From positions 434,001 to 498,000 of the forward strand of contig JAWQEG010001368.1 of the NCBI GenBank assembly GCA_033782935.1: a stretch of 64,000 nt of DNA, read 5' to 3'. Of this stretch, positions 1 through 11,050 are shown in pieces. The position numbers were made by a program, and so were the translations under genes. The notes beneath the pieces were generated by a model. It did not search any database. It was not told where the DNA came from and saw nothing but the letters and a program-made list of their open reading frames with translations. The DNA is from Petrolisthes cinctipes. Lineage: Eukaryota > Arthropoda > Malacostraca > Decapoda > Porcellanidae. Each line of letters starts with the position of its first letter. Position 1 is the first letter of the stretch.

Positions 1-469
1 GTTTGCACCCTTGTACCATTCCATCCATGCCCGGGCGTCCACTCCCTTCTGGACACCAGCACTTTTCATCCGTACCAGCCCATAATTATCACTCCTCCAT
101 CCCTTCCCACATCATACTATCCCATCCAGACCCACACTACTCCACCCCACCTCTTAAAATGGCTTTCTGCTACAACACACACATTCACACAACATCTAAA
201 ACATTCGACAAATTCTCTTCACCTCATCCACTACCAACGTTTATAGCTTCTACTGTCATGCATATACCACTCACCACCTCTTTCCTCAATCCCTCTGGCC
301 AATTCTGTCCCTCAATCCCCCCGTTCCTTACCTCCCTCTTCACTATATGTTCATACATATACAGAAAGTCTGATATACCTGATAAGAAAATTATTTAGTA
401 TACTGTACAACTCTGTTCATACATACGGTAAATCTGTTATTCCTGCTAAATTAATGTAAGGCATTACAG

Positions 470-470
<1 letters not shown>
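1..470. other. Non-coding spacer
   Basis: Pyrimidine-rich, AT-rich sequence. One frame stays open across 3-398, but its product is rich in Pro, Ser, His and Thr, has no recognisable domain and no splice context. I see no gene here. Confidence 0.6.
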
Positions 471-521
<51 letters not shown>

Positions 522-541
522 TGAATAATATGAATAATAAT

Positions 542-578
<37 letters not shown>

Positions 579-611
579 TGAATAATAATAATAACAACAA
601 TAATAATAATA
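471..611. repeat. AAT microsatellite, interrupted
   Basis: Trinucleotide AAT/ATA repeats with a few ATG and AAC interruptions. The same motif recurs at about 4800-4838, 5130-5235, 7458-8247 and 55938-55953, and often marks the edge of a retroelement in this window. Confidence 0.95.
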
Positions 612-1192
612 TGTTCAGTAGCTGACAAAAGTATCCTGCATTTCCCGGTGAAACATTTAGTTTTTGCCTTTTGACTCAGGCTCAGACGACCTCGTATACA
701 AAACGGAAATTTTGACTACAAAGAAACTGTCATATTTATTATGACAACAACTGACATCAATGCCTTCTCTGTCTCCTCTTACTTTATCTTCAGTTATGTA
801 CCAAAGGTGTAAGTTGCATATACTTATACAACGACCTCATTTGTTCTCGTGTGAAGGATTGTAACTTACCATATGTAAAATATTATACCAGTTGTTACTA
901 TAGAAAAACTGCTGTAACGAAAATATTTTGCATATGTAAAAACAAATTAAATTATGCAAATGATATTGTGAAATATGTACAGTAATTACTTTCATACGAC
1001 GGTTTTCGGACAAATTATGTCAACGCAGTTGCGTAGTGTTCCTTTAACATATGTGGTGCTGTCCTACAGTAAGCTGTATAAAATGGGAGTAGACTTCAAA
1101 GTTAAAACTTTAATATTACGTTGGTACTTCAAAATAGAAAGGAGTAAACACTTTATAAGTAATAACTAGGCAGCACCATTTATATTTCAACA
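612..1192. other. AT-rich spacer
   Basis: No coding signal, repeat structure or RNA gene could be recognised. A short open frame at 975-1169 has no family resemblance. Confidence 0.5.
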
Positions 1193-1353
1193 TTAAGGAG
1201 GTAGTACAGTGTTGGTAATTATGGAGCAAATTATTCCTCCAAACTATTTCAAGCAACAGGTCACCATTATTTTTGTCAATCTGGTCATGTTTCCTGACAT
1301 ACTTTTAAGGAATCAATACACTTTAATGAACCAAAAGTATACTATTCCCTTAA
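1193..1353. mobile_element. TTAA MITE, copy 1
   Basis: A 161-bp non-autonomous DNA element. Both ends are TTAA followed inward by an AAGGRGGTAGTA-like terminal inverted repeat. Internally it shares two landmarks with seven other copies: ATTCCTCCAAACTAT near the left and GGAATCAA near the right, which are themselves partly complementary. TTAA target duplications are the hallmark of piggyBac-type transposition, so I infer piggyBac mobilisation. There is no coding capacity. Confidence 0.8.
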
Positions 1354-1544
1354 GCTACATATCAATAAACTAAATGGGAGTAAGAGCAACGAACATTTGT
1401 CGTACTTGTCAACACACTCCTAGGATAATAAGTATTCGTATAATGTCGTATAAGTTTTCTGTAAATCTACTTTCGAATGATGAGACTATTTATTAATATC
1501 CATAATTTTCTTCATAGAGCGTAACAATTGTGATTCTATTAGAG

Positions 1545-1724
1545 TTACGGCCCTGTGTTACAATGATATAATAATAACAAGATGCATAATATCTATGCTT
1601 ATGTTATGGCCCTATGTTACAATGATATAATAATAACAAGATGCATAATATCTATACTTATGTTACGGCCCTGTGTTACTATGATATAATAATAATAACA
1701 AGATGTATAATATCTATACTTATG
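1545..1724. repeat. Tandem repeat, 3 units of about 58 bp
   Basis: Three consecutive units, starting at about 1545, 1604 and 1662, each with a GGCCCTGTGTTAC-like block followed by an ATAATAATAACAAGATG-like block. They are near-identical, with a few substitutions and one 3-bp expansion in the third unit. Confidence 0.85.
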
Positions 1725-1768
1725 TTCAACACGCAGGGCAACTCCTCTGATGGAAGATAGTGAAAAGG

Positions 1769-1959
1769 TTAATGAGGGAGTATTACAGTGTTGGTAAATA
1801 TGGAGCAAATTATTCCCTCAAACTATTCTAAGCAAAAACAAACCACCATTACTTTCGTTAGCATGAATCTGATTCCTGGCATACTTCGGAGGAATCAAAG
1901 TGCTCCAATGAACCACAAGTGTCCTATATATACTATCCCATAAAATGCTAATCCCTTAA
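1769..1959. mobile_element. TTAA MITE, copy 2
   Basis: Same family as 1193-1353: TTAA, then the TACAGTGTTGGTAAATATGG block, the CTCCAAACTAT-like block and the GGAATCAAAG block. The right end is less regular, with about 15 extra bases before the closing TTAA. Confidence 0.7.
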
Positions 1960-2039
1960 TATAATATACACAACATGGTATGAATCCTTACCTTAACGAC
2001 AAGAAGAGTTTTGCTGGACAAGCCACTGTAACCTTATGT

Positions 2040-2890
2040 TCTCTTGGTGACATTAACACTGGTTTGTGGTTCACGGACACAACACCACCACAACCACCAC
2101 CACTCCCTTGGTGACATTAACACTGGTTTGTGGTTCACGGACACAACACCACCACAACCACCAACACTCCCTTGGTGACATTAACACTGGTTTGTCGTTC
2201 ACGGACACAACACCACCACAACCACCAACACTCGTTTGTCGTTCACGGACACACCACCACAACTACCAATACTCCCTTGGTGACATTAACACTGGTTTGT
2301 GGTTCACGGACACAACACCACCACAACCACCAACACTCCCTTGGTGACATTAACACTGGTTTGTGGTTCACGGACACAACACCACCACAACCACCAACAC
2401 TCCCTTGGTGACATTAACACTGGTTTGTCGTTCACGGCCACAACACCACCACAATCACCAACACTCCCTTGGTGACATTAACACTGGTTTGTGGTTCACG
2501 GACACAACACCACCGCAACCGCCAACACTCCCTTCGTGACATTAACACTGGTTTGTCGTTCACGGACACAACACCACCACAACCACCAACACTCCCTTGG
2601 TGACATTAACACTGGTTAGTCGTTCACGGACACAACACAACCACCAACACTCCCTTGGTGACATTAACACTGGTTTGTTGTTCACGGGCACAACACCACC
2701 ACAACCACCAACACTCGTTTGTCGTTCACGGACACACCACCACAACTACCAACACTCCCTTGGTGACATTAAAACTGGTTTGATGTTCACGGACACAACA
2801 CCACCACAGCCACCAACACTCCCTTGGTGACATTAACACTGGTTTGTCGTTCACAGACACAACACCACCACAACCACCAACACTCATCTT
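2040..2890. repeat. 64-bp minisatellite, about 13 units
   Basis: Tandem units of 64 bp beginning CTTGGTGACATTAACACTGG and containing a CACGGACACAACACCACC core and a CCACAACCACCAACACTC tail. Some units are shortened (around 2230 and 2720), showing loss of the GGTGACATTAACACT portion. Open frames across it on both strands are artefacts of a repeat that lacks stops. Confidence 0.95.
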
Positions 2891-4079
2891 GAGGCTGCAC
2901 TAGGCTACTTGATAGACAATGCTGTACTACTGTATTGTCTCTGGTATTGTAACACACAGCGCCATCCATTGTACACGTCTGTAACAAAAAGATAAATATT
3001 AAACCCTTCTGAATGGATGACAAACATTACAATATCTACATGATCCTAGATTGATATATTAATAAAATATATAATGACCGTAATGTATTTTAGTGATTTA
3101 AGTTTATAATATTTCAATGAGATTCTTACACTCAGGAAAAAATAAAACTGTAAAGTTAAAAAAAAATAACTCGCCAAATTCTTTCTATGAAACTCGTCAG
3201 CTGCACTTTAGTAGAAATAGTGAGAATAACAATTGCATTACTATTATATATATATAGAGTATAAAACATTAATCACATGTGTTTTTTTAAATATGGAAGG
3301 TCATAAGCAGTCACCTCTTCCATAATGCCGTAGTGATGTGGACAATACTTTAAGGGTTTTGGCGCCCCTTCGGCCCCAGCCACTTACTTTCAGTTCTTCA
3401 ACGGTCCATCTTATCTTTCTATTTCCTTCTTGCTTGCTGTCTCACCTCTCTATCACCTTCTCCTGGCGCTATATAACCTCGCTGATGCTGGGCCTAATAT
3501 CAATCAATCAATGTGTTCCATAATATCGATAACATTAATCAACCTCTCAACATAATGTAAACACCAAACCTAAAACAACCTTCATCTCTACTTGTAACTA
3601 AAGTACCAACCAGGCCTGTATACCATCACCGGAATTGGTCACTGTGTAATACATGTAGCCTAAATGAGTTTCTGTTCCAATAACATTATACCCAAAACCA
3701 TAAGGACCCCAAAGTATAAAACACAAGTTAAATAATCTACAAGTACACCGGAGCAGCAATCTCTAATTAAAACTCAAAGTACTTACATTATACGTAGAAG
3801 AATATAAGGAGAATGTGAGTAACCACACCTTGACACTGCCAAGTGTGGAGCTTCAATGTGTGAGGTAAGACCAACATGACCAAGGATTCTAGTACTGGAG
3901 AACGACACACCACTCAATGTTATTTTCCTGTTGCCAATCTGGCTGGCTGGGACGGTGGCGCCTCTAACGGCCGGTAGGAATCAACACTACAGCTGCTGTC
4001 TGCTTCCCTTAATCCTGATTATTATTAAGTCGGATTTTCTTTACTAGCAACACACAGGACCTTTGATACTAATTATTTG
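2891..4079. other. Spacer without gene
   Basis: AT-rich, no coding signal. The stretch at 3350-3515 is more GC-rich. It begins with a GGCGCCCCTTCGG block and ends in a TCAATCAATCAATG tail, resembling the 3' end of a dispersed non-LTR or SINE repeat. The same 19-base block occurs inside the piggyBac element at 42507-42525. Confidence 0.5.
3350..3515 (+). repeat. Probable dispersed repeat 3' end
   Basis: Distinct base composition from its flanks, and a short ATCA-type tandem tail at the right end as many non-LTR elements have. The first 19 bases (3355-3373) match 42507-42525 exactly. No coding capacity; the family cannot be named from this copy. Confidence 0.35.
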
Positions 4080-4379
4080 ACAATAAAATGAATAATTCTA
4101 TTGATTTTTTTTTTTTTTTAATACGTGAACCTCGGCACTGTATGGTGTCAGTAGCCCGTGACTCTTGTGAGGCCCCGAGATTATCGAGTGTTACACTAGA
4201 TGAGACAGTGGAGCTTCATGGTGTTGGTAGCTTCTCTTGTGTCCCACTAGATGACCACACCTTATTTATACACATACACGTCACTATCAGGTCACTCACA
4301 TCGTCACTCACAGCATCTATAAATATGGTTCTATGTTATGAGTTGACGACGATGTAAGGGATATTTTGTTGACGTGTCG

Positions 4380-4522
4380 GCGTAGCCAGGATACTTGACG
4401 GACAGCAACAACCATCAGATCACCTCGGAAAAAAACAAAACAAACAAACCGCTTCTCGTGGACTCCAACCTGGGTCCATAACATTGGCAGTCCGTCGCCG
4501 TATCCACTCTGCCACCCCCTCC
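4380..4522 (-). mobile_element. tRNA-headed SINE fragment
   Basis: On the minus strand this reads as a tRNA-like head. Box A (TGGCAGAGTGG, plus 4504-4514) fits the RNA polymerase III consensus exactly, and box B (GGTTGGAGTCC, plus 4460-4470) fits with one mismatch, at normal spacing. The head looks derived from a Leu- or Ser-type tRNA. It is followed by a T/G-rich tract and an unrelated 3' part, as in a SINE. The acceptor stem is not intact, so it is not a working tRNA gene. No target duplication was identified. Confidence 0.55.
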
Positions 4523-4797
4523 AAAAAATACAAATTACATAATAAATTACGATAATATCTACGACAAAGCCCTAATATATTGTTAAATATCCATGCCTAC
4601 CATTTATGTATATACACTACCGCCCAAAAGTTCCTTACCTCGGCCAACCAGTTTCCAACTTTTAGATTAATTTGTATCGTCTTTTTCTGGTTGACACCGA
4701 GACAATCATGAACATCTGAAGCAGCCTTTTTTAATATAATATAACACTCTTTTATATTCAGTCAGTCAATACAATTCTGACTCTACCCATTTATCTC

Positions 4798-4838
<41 letters not shown>

Positions 4839-4840
<2 letters not shown>

Positions 4841-4878
4841 AGGTTTTGTTGAAGATAACTGCGAGCTCTGCGCTGTTT
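4839..4878 (+). repeat. Inverted terminal copy of the Penelope 5' end
   Basis: These 40 bases are the exact reverse complement of 7396-7435. The right copy is part of the coding 5' end of the element, where it reads GFVEDNCELCAV-like residues; the left copy lies beyond the 3' end. Both abut AAT repeats. Similarity fades a few bases further inward. Confidence 0.9.
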
Positions 4879-4949
4879 ATTTTGTAGCAAATCTTTTCTA
4901 ATTTACGAATAATTTTCTTAATATTGCTGGGGAGATGGAAAAGCAAATT

Positions 4950-5030
4950 ACCAAGAGAGTTTATTGGCCTGACGTTTCGGCTTTCTCTAAAAGCCATTCT
5001 CAAAGGAATGAGTGTCTTACAGGTAGCAGA
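4950..5030 (-). ncRNA. Possible degenerate hammerhead-like motif in the Penelope 3' region
   Basis: On the minus strand a GGCTTT...AAAGCC stem-loop is followed directly by GAAAC and then GTC. This is the order of stem II, the GAAA box and the cleavage side of a hammerhead ribozyme, a motif known from Penelope-like termini. The CUGAUGA box expected before the stem is not matched, so this is at best a relic or a convergent arrangement. Confidence 0.25.
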
Positions 5031-5125
5031 TATATTTATAGTCCCTGAGTAAATGTACTGCTGTGCATACTGCGCCCTGATTGGCTGTTAGCAGTCCCGC
5101 TGGATTATGTGCGTACTGCGCCCTG

Positions 5126-5129
<4 letters not shown>

Positions 5130-5158
<29 letters not shown>

Positions 5159-5235
5159 GTTACAACAACAGCAATAATAATAATAATAACAATAATAATG
5201 ATTACAATAATAATAATAACAACAATAATAATACT
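5130..5235. repeat. AAT/AAC microsatellite within the Penelope 3' region
   Basis: Imperfect trinucleotide repeat of AAT with AAC and GAT variants. It lies between two copies of the TACTGCGCCCTGATTGGCTG block (5069 and 5232), so a direct repeat flanks it. Confidence 0.9.
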
Positions 5236-5275
5236 GCGCCCTGATTGGCTGTTAGCAGTCCCGCTTGATCCCGTG

Positions 5276-7276
5276 TCACCTCTGGCTTGACCCACGTTGT
5301 TGTAGCCTGGCGGAGCGCCTGATTGGGAGATCTGGGTCTGGGTTAGCTGGGTTTTCTGGTGGTCTTACAGGGATACCTACAGCTACCGGGTCTTGAGTGG
5401 GTGTGGGTCGGTTTCGCCTGATGTTAGTAGGTAGTAAAAGAGTCTCTTGAGTAACGTTGAGAGAAGGTTTTAATTTCAAAATATGTAGAGCTTCTCTCAA
5501 TCTTAGTCGACGACTGTCATCGTCAGTATCAATAATTGATGTGCATTGTAGTAGTTGCGGTCTCAGTAGGTTACCATGGGCGCTCACATAGTGCTGGTAG
5601 AAGTTACCCTCCTTCAGGTGAACAGATAACCTCTTCGAAAGACGAGTAGTGGTCATACCAACGTAAGAATGGCTGCATCCATTCGCTGGGCATATAATTT
5701 GGTAGACCACCCCATGCCTCTTCAAAGGGTCACCGTCAGTCCGAGGAGAGTTTTTCATCAGCAACTGGGACGTCTTCTTGTTCTTGTAATAGATGATTAG
5801 ATCAATCACAGACTCAGGGTTCGTTACTGCAACATGGTTATTAATTATGTTCCGAAGAGCAGCTTCATCTTGTTGATAATTCTTATGCTTAAAATTTCTG
5901 TAATATAACTTTATTTTCTTTCTACCATCATCAGGTCTGTCCTCCTGGGTGTACCACTGGTCCATGGTGCGTTTGGTCAAACGTTGGATATCTTTATTAG
6001 AGTAGCCATTATCCACCAGCTGTTGGGCCACGAAATCGAGTTCTTGGTGAACAGTATTCCACGTTGAACAGTGCGTAAGGGCCCGTTTGACGTATGCAGT
6101 CACCACTGTAGACTTAAACCTTGTTGGGCATTCACTATCACCATTCAGACAGAGGCCAATGTTGGTAGGTTTACGGTAGACTGTAGTAGAAAATCGATCC
6201 TGAGTCTGTGTGACCTTCACATCAAGAAAAGGTATTGTGTTCTCTCGGGAAAGTTCACAGGTAAACCTGAGAACTGAACATTCTTCAAAGGTATGTCTGA
6301 CTGAGTCTAGTAAGACTTGTGTCTCAGCAACCACAAAGGTGTCATCAATATAACGGTGGTAGGCTATAGGGTGTGGAATACGCTGGAACACTCTCTGCTC
6401 AACAAACCCCATGTATGTGTTGGCAAAGAGGACCCCGAGTGGGGACCCCATGGCAACACCATCAATCTGTTTCCACAGGTTGCCTCGCTGGTCACGGAAT
6501 GGGGCCTCCTTGGTACACACCTGGAGAAGTCTACGTAGTGGGTTCTCAGGTATATCCAGCTGTAGGGTGTTCTCACTCCTGTAGATGTGGTCCAGCAGTA
6601 GGTTGATGGTCTCATCCACGGGAACATTAGTGAAGAGACTCTCCACATCCAACGAAGCCACTACACCTGCAGGAGGAGCAGTAGTGATTGATTGTAGAAA
6701 GTCTGTTGATGATTTCAGGCAGTAGTGGTCTGGGACAAAAGGGGTCAGGATACGATTTAAGGTCTTCGCCAGTTTGTATGTCGGAGTTGGGCATTGGCTG
6801 ATAATGGGTCTAAGAGGGTTATCAGGTTTGTGGGTTTTGACATTGCCATAGATATAGCCAGCATCAAAGTCACCACTAATCTTAGGTAGATGAGTAGCAC
6901 CTCTGACAGCATTGATAGTGCTAATAATGGTGTTCACCTCCCTCTTAATGTCTTCTATCGGGTTTCTAGTCACTCGTTGAAATTTCTGGGTGTCGTGGAG
7001 TATATTGTCCAATTTGGTGAGGTATTCTTCTTGGCTGATGAGGACAAAGGCAGCAGTCTTGTCAGCCCTCCGGATGACTATTCCTTCTCTCTGTCGAAGC
7101 TCTCTAGCAGCACGTCTCAGTCTTGGGGTGAGAATGTGGCTACGGTAGTTGCCACGATCCTGCAGGGCCTCAGCGAGCAGAAGGGGTTGTAGTTCCTCCG
7201 TGGTGGTGACAGTTCCCTGGTTATCAAGTAAAAAGATGGAATCAAGTAGTGATTCGATCTCAATCCTCTTATCCAT
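5276..7276 (-). CDS. Penelope-like reverse transcriptase with GIY-YIG endonuclease
   Basis: A 666-residue frame that copies element RNA and cuts DNA for retrotransposition. Visible in order: RADKTAAFVLIS (residues 70-81), a KTHKP motif (148-152), RT motif A with catalytic Asp (ASLDVESLF, D210), GVAMGSPLG (273-281), the catalytic YIDD box (309-312), FLDVKV (350-355), and a C-terminal GIY-YIG domain: GVVYQI (522-527), SYVG (537-540), conserved R549, E595 and N607, with a CX4C pair at 529 and 534. The listed start is the first Met. The same frame continues upstream without a stop to about 7437 with a Penelope-like N-terminus, including a CX2CX2C motif and a DYQPT segment, so the true start lies upstream and may run into the AAT tract. 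No frameshift was seen. Confidence 0.9.
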   Translation of the reverse strand: MDKRIEIESLLDSIFLLDNQGTVTTTEELQPLLLAEALQDRGNYRSHILTPRLRRAARELRQREGIVIRRADKTAAFVLISQEEYLTKLDNILHDTQKFQRVTRNPIEDIKREVNTIISTINAVRGATHLPKISGDFDAGYIYGNVKTHKPDNPLRPIISQCPTPTYKLAKTLNRILTPFVPDHYCLKSSTDFLQSITTAPPAGVVASLDVESLFTNVPVDETINLLLDHIYRSENTLQLDIPENPLRRLLQVCTKEAPFRDQRGNLWKQIDGVAMGSPLGVLFANTYMGFVEQRVFQRIPHPIAYHRYIDDTFVVAETQVLLDSVRHTFEECSVLRFTCELSRENTIPFLDVKVTQTQDRFSTTVYRKPTNIGLCLNGDSECPTRFKSTVVTAYVKRALTHCSTWNTVHQELDFVAQQLVDNGYSNKDIQRLTKRTMDQWYTQEDRPDDGRKKIKLYYRNFKHKNYQQDEAALRNIINNHVAVTNPESVIDLIIYYKNKKTSQLLMKNSPRTDGDPLKRHGVVYQIICPANGCSHSYVGMTTTRLSKRLSVHLKEGNFYQHYVSAHGNLLRPQLLQCTSIIDTDDDSRRLRLREALHILKLKPSLNVTQETLLLPTNIRRNRPTPTQDPVAVGIPVRPPENPANPDPDLPIRRSARLQQRGSSQR

Positions 7277-7457
7277 TTCCTTGGGTTTCTCGACAACATG
7301 GCAATTAAGCCCAAGTTGGAGAATCTCATCTTCTTCAGGGGTAGGTTGATAGTCTGTCAGATTGATGTAAGAACAATCTTTCTTCTTTTTGCTACAAACA
7401 GCGCAGAGCTCGCAGTTATCTTCAACAAAACCTGTATTAAAGAGGGTTTCCTTCCCA

Positions 7458-8247
<790 letters not shown>

Positions 8248-8309
8248 TTTTGTCACATTACTTTTAGTATCAAGTATTTCAACGGGTCAAAATATTATAT
8301 AACGTTGAA

Positions 8310-8494
8310 TTAAGGTGATAGTAAAGTATTGGTAATTCTGGATCAACTAATTATTCCTCCAAACTATTCCAAGTAACAACAGACCATCATCATTATTATT
8401 GTTTATTTTTGGTGCTGCTGTTTTCTGGCATACTACGGAGGAATTCAAGGGGCTACAATGTTACAAAGTATTGTATACTGTACTGTCCCCTTAA
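8310..8494. mobile_element. TTAA MITE, copy 3
   Basis: TTAA plus AGGTGATAGTA at the left, TACTGTCCCC plus TTAA at the right, and the shared ATTCCTCCAAACTATTCCAAG block inside. An extra TATT-rich insertion makes it about 185 bp rather than 161-169. Same family as 1193-1353. Confidence 0.8.
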
Positions 8495-8660
8495 TGAGCT
8501 GCCACTGATTATTTTCACCCTAATAATAATAATAATATCATGTTGGAAGGTTGACCTCTGGAATTCAGTGGCTGGTAATAATAAAAGTTGATAAATTGGT
8601 CCAAGTTTAATCGGCTTCCCTGTATTGCTTTCCACGGCACTCAACTGTAAACACCAGACT
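8495..8660. other. Short spacer
   Basis: AT-rich sequence with a small AAT run at 8521-8535. No feature recognised. Confidence 0.5.
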
Positions 8661-9145
8661 AATGTGTGTGTGTATGTGTTCCTAGATGACTGTGTGTGTG
8701 TGTGTGTGTTCCTAGATGACTGAGTGTGTGTGTGTTCCTAGATGACAGTATGTGTGTGTGTTCCTAGATGACTGAGTGTATGTGTGTGTGTTCCTAGATG
8801 ACTGAGTGTGTGTGTGTTCCTAGATGACTGAGTGTGTGTGTGTTCCTAGATGACTGAGTGTGTGTGTTCTTAGATGACTGAGTGTGTGTGTGTTCCTAGA
8901 TGGCGGAGAGTGTGTGTTCCTAGATGACTGAGTGTGTGTGTGTATGTTCCTAGATGACTGAGTGTGTGTGTGTGTGTTCCTAGATGACTGAGTGTGTGTG
9001 TGTGAGTGTGTTCCTAGATGGCTGAGTGTGTGTGTGTGTACGTGTGTGTGTTCCTAGATGACTGAGTGTGTGTGTGTGTTCCTAGATGACTGAGTGTGTG
9101 TGTGTGTGTGTATGTGTATTCCTAGATGACTGAGTGTGTGTATAG
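8661..9145. repeat. GT-rich minisatellite
   Basis: About sixteen imperfect units of GTTCCTAGATGACTGAG followed by a GT run of variable length, giving units of about 24-40 bp. Length variation lies almost wholly in the GT part, as expected from slippage. Confidence 0.95.
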
Positions 9146-9235
9146 GTGAGTCAAGGCAATATTGTTTATGTCACAGCTTCTACCTCACCTGGTGTTCACT
9201 AAGACGTGTGACTGTGTTACAACACCGATGTACAG

Positions 9236-10319
9236 GTACACTCGCGCACCACAATCTCTAGCCCACCTGAGTTTGGGGCAGCGATATGGTTCGGATCCTT
9301 TCTGGACGACAGCCCACTGAAACTATCACAAGGTCAGACCCGCACCAACAGAAATGCTTCGAAAAATTGAAAAGGGGTCTGACTCACTGTGTCATGTTAA
9401 CCTTATATACAACTCTTTCTGTGGTTATACTATACAATAGTAGTTTGGCTGCAAACATCAATATATTTCTTTACTGCATTTTAATTCCTCAAATATTTGC
9501 ATGAAAGAGGGACACAAAAGAATATACTAATAAGCTTTCAAGAATTACAATTAAAACGAAGCACTTCCATACCACCCAGTGAACACACAGGTATTCAGTG
9601 TGTGTGTGTGTGTGTGTAGCCTACTATAACATCAAGATTCTTCCTCAGAAATTGTTTCCTTAACGTGATTAATCTTATGTATTTTGTATAATTATCTAGA
9701 ACGATTTTTTTTTTTTTTTTAAAGTTCATTTTGATGATAGTGACTCGTCCTGAAGCTCAGTATTTTCCTCAAACTCATTGTTCATTCTTTCAGTCATTCT
9801 GCCGTGTGTGATCTGATTAAAATGGCGTTGCTTTTCAGATGTTATTTATTACTTCACATTAAATACAATCGACATTGTTGTATAGGCCGAGCGTTTGATA
9901 ATGAGATAACACCGTATTTGTATGACAATGGCATGCAGTGAAATTTAATTTTTATATCAATATGCAGTAATTAGAGTCCCCTATGTATCCATGATTTGGC
10001 TGATTAACATTAACAAAAGTAAGGTGAGATTAACATGAAAATGAACATGAAGAATATTGCGTGTGTGACCCCGAAACACCAGCAGTGTGTCTCCTCTCCT
10101 TATGAAAAGATGGAATTATTGTAAGATAATATTGAAAACGTATACAATGTTATTGATAAATGTGTAGGAAATTGTTGTTTGTTATAGCTCTATATTGTAT
10201 ATGTTTTAAATTGTGTTTGGTCATCCTTACATTATTGGTCACTATGTTGCGGTGGAACCATCATTATTTTTAGCCACTGTGCTTAGACGGCCACATAGGT
10301 GAACAGATATTGTCTGATG

Positions 10320-10378
<59 letters not shown>

Positions 10379-10753
10379 ATAGACAAACGCTCGTGTGCGC
10401 CGAATAAACCTCTGAGTTCACTTGCTGATTTGAAGTGTGTTGTTTAGTTAGTAATTTCATGAATCCTCTGGTAATATTCTTTCGTGTGCTAGTTCATTAT
10501 AAATTATGGGGATAGTATATTGCAATAATTATATACATAAATGTCATTCACACAGCCAAAATATGATTGCGTAGCCTTAAAAAACAATTAATTATACATG
10601 TCAAACAGGGAGTCAAGCTTGTATCGGTTCGAAACGTATGTTCGTGCTTGTGTGGCATCTTAATCGTTTGAGTGGGCTGTCGTCCAGAAAGGATCTGAGC
10701 CATATCTCCGGCCCAAACTCAGGTGGGCTAGAGACTGTGGTGCGCGAGTGTAC
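9236..10753. mobile_element. 1.5-kb element with ~85-bp terminal inverted repeats
   Basis: The left arm (9236 to about 9322, starting GTACACTCGCGCACCACA) and the right arm (about 10664-10753, ending TGTGGTGCGCGAGTGTAC) are inverted copies with about ten mismatches over 85 bases. The interior holds no recognisable transposase, only AT-rich sequence, a T run and a TC microsatellite. It is best read as a non-autonomous, foldback-like DNA transposon. No target duplication is clear (TACAG left, AACAC right), so the superfamily is unknown. Confidence 0.7.
10325..10376. repeat. TC microsatellite
   Basis: Perfect CT dinucleotide run of about 52 bases inside the long-inverted-repeat element. Confidence 0.95.
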
Positions 10754-10867
10754 AACACACACACACACACCATGTTTCTCTGTGTAGCCTCATGCATACA
10801 CACACACACACACACACACATGTATATTTTCAGCATTTGGCTGCATACATCAAATAAACCGTTTATT

Positions 10868-11050
10868 ATTATTATGGCTAGCACAGTGGTAGAGTGCACG
10901 GCTGCAGTCTCTGTGGTCCAGCATTCGGTCCTTGCTTGGGACACTGTAAAAAAATTTTCACTGATGCCAGAGGTTACCACCCCTGTGAGCAGGGGGTTGG
11001 GGGTTTGAGTCAGCTGTCTGAGGTCTTCCTGCTTACACAGCCATACTATC
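10868..11050 (+). mobile_element. tRNA-headed SINE fragment
   Basis: Box A TAGCACAGTGG (10879-10889) matches the polymerase III consensus fully. A box B-like GCATTCGGTCC follows at 10921-10931, with 31 bases between them. The tRNA fold is not complete and the 3' part is unrelated to tRNA, so this is a SINE head rather than a tRNA gene. It begins next to an ATT run. No target duplication found. Confidence 0.5.

Larger units (their letters stand above)
4800..7456 (-). mobile_element. Penelope-like retroelement
   Basis: Minus-strand element bounded on both sides by AAT repeats. The order in the transcribed direction is: a 5' part starting at about 7437, one long RT plus GIY-YIG frame, a 3' region with three copies of a CTGATTGGCTGTTAGCAGTC block (about 5076, 5239 and partly 5117), and then a 40-bp copy of the 5' end in reverse orientation (4839-4878). 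Inverted or tandem terminal copies of the element's own end are characteristic of Penelope-like elements. The single frame is uninterrupted, so this may be a recent insertion. Confidence 0.85.

Noticed and set aside
3..398. 131-residue open frame at the window start
   Set aside because: Low-complexity Pro/Ser/His-rich product, no domain and no splice or promoter context.
2066..2830. Open frames of 60-93 residues across the minisatellite
   Set aside because: Same repeat translated repeatedly on both strands; no independent coding evidence.
2040..2890. Regularly spaced repeats that could suggest a CRISPR array
   Set aside because: Units are contiguous 64-bp repeats without unique spacers, and the genome is eukaryotic.
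4460..4520. tRNA gene on the minus strand
   Set aside because: Boxes A and B are present but the acceptor stem does not pair; a SINE head explains it better.
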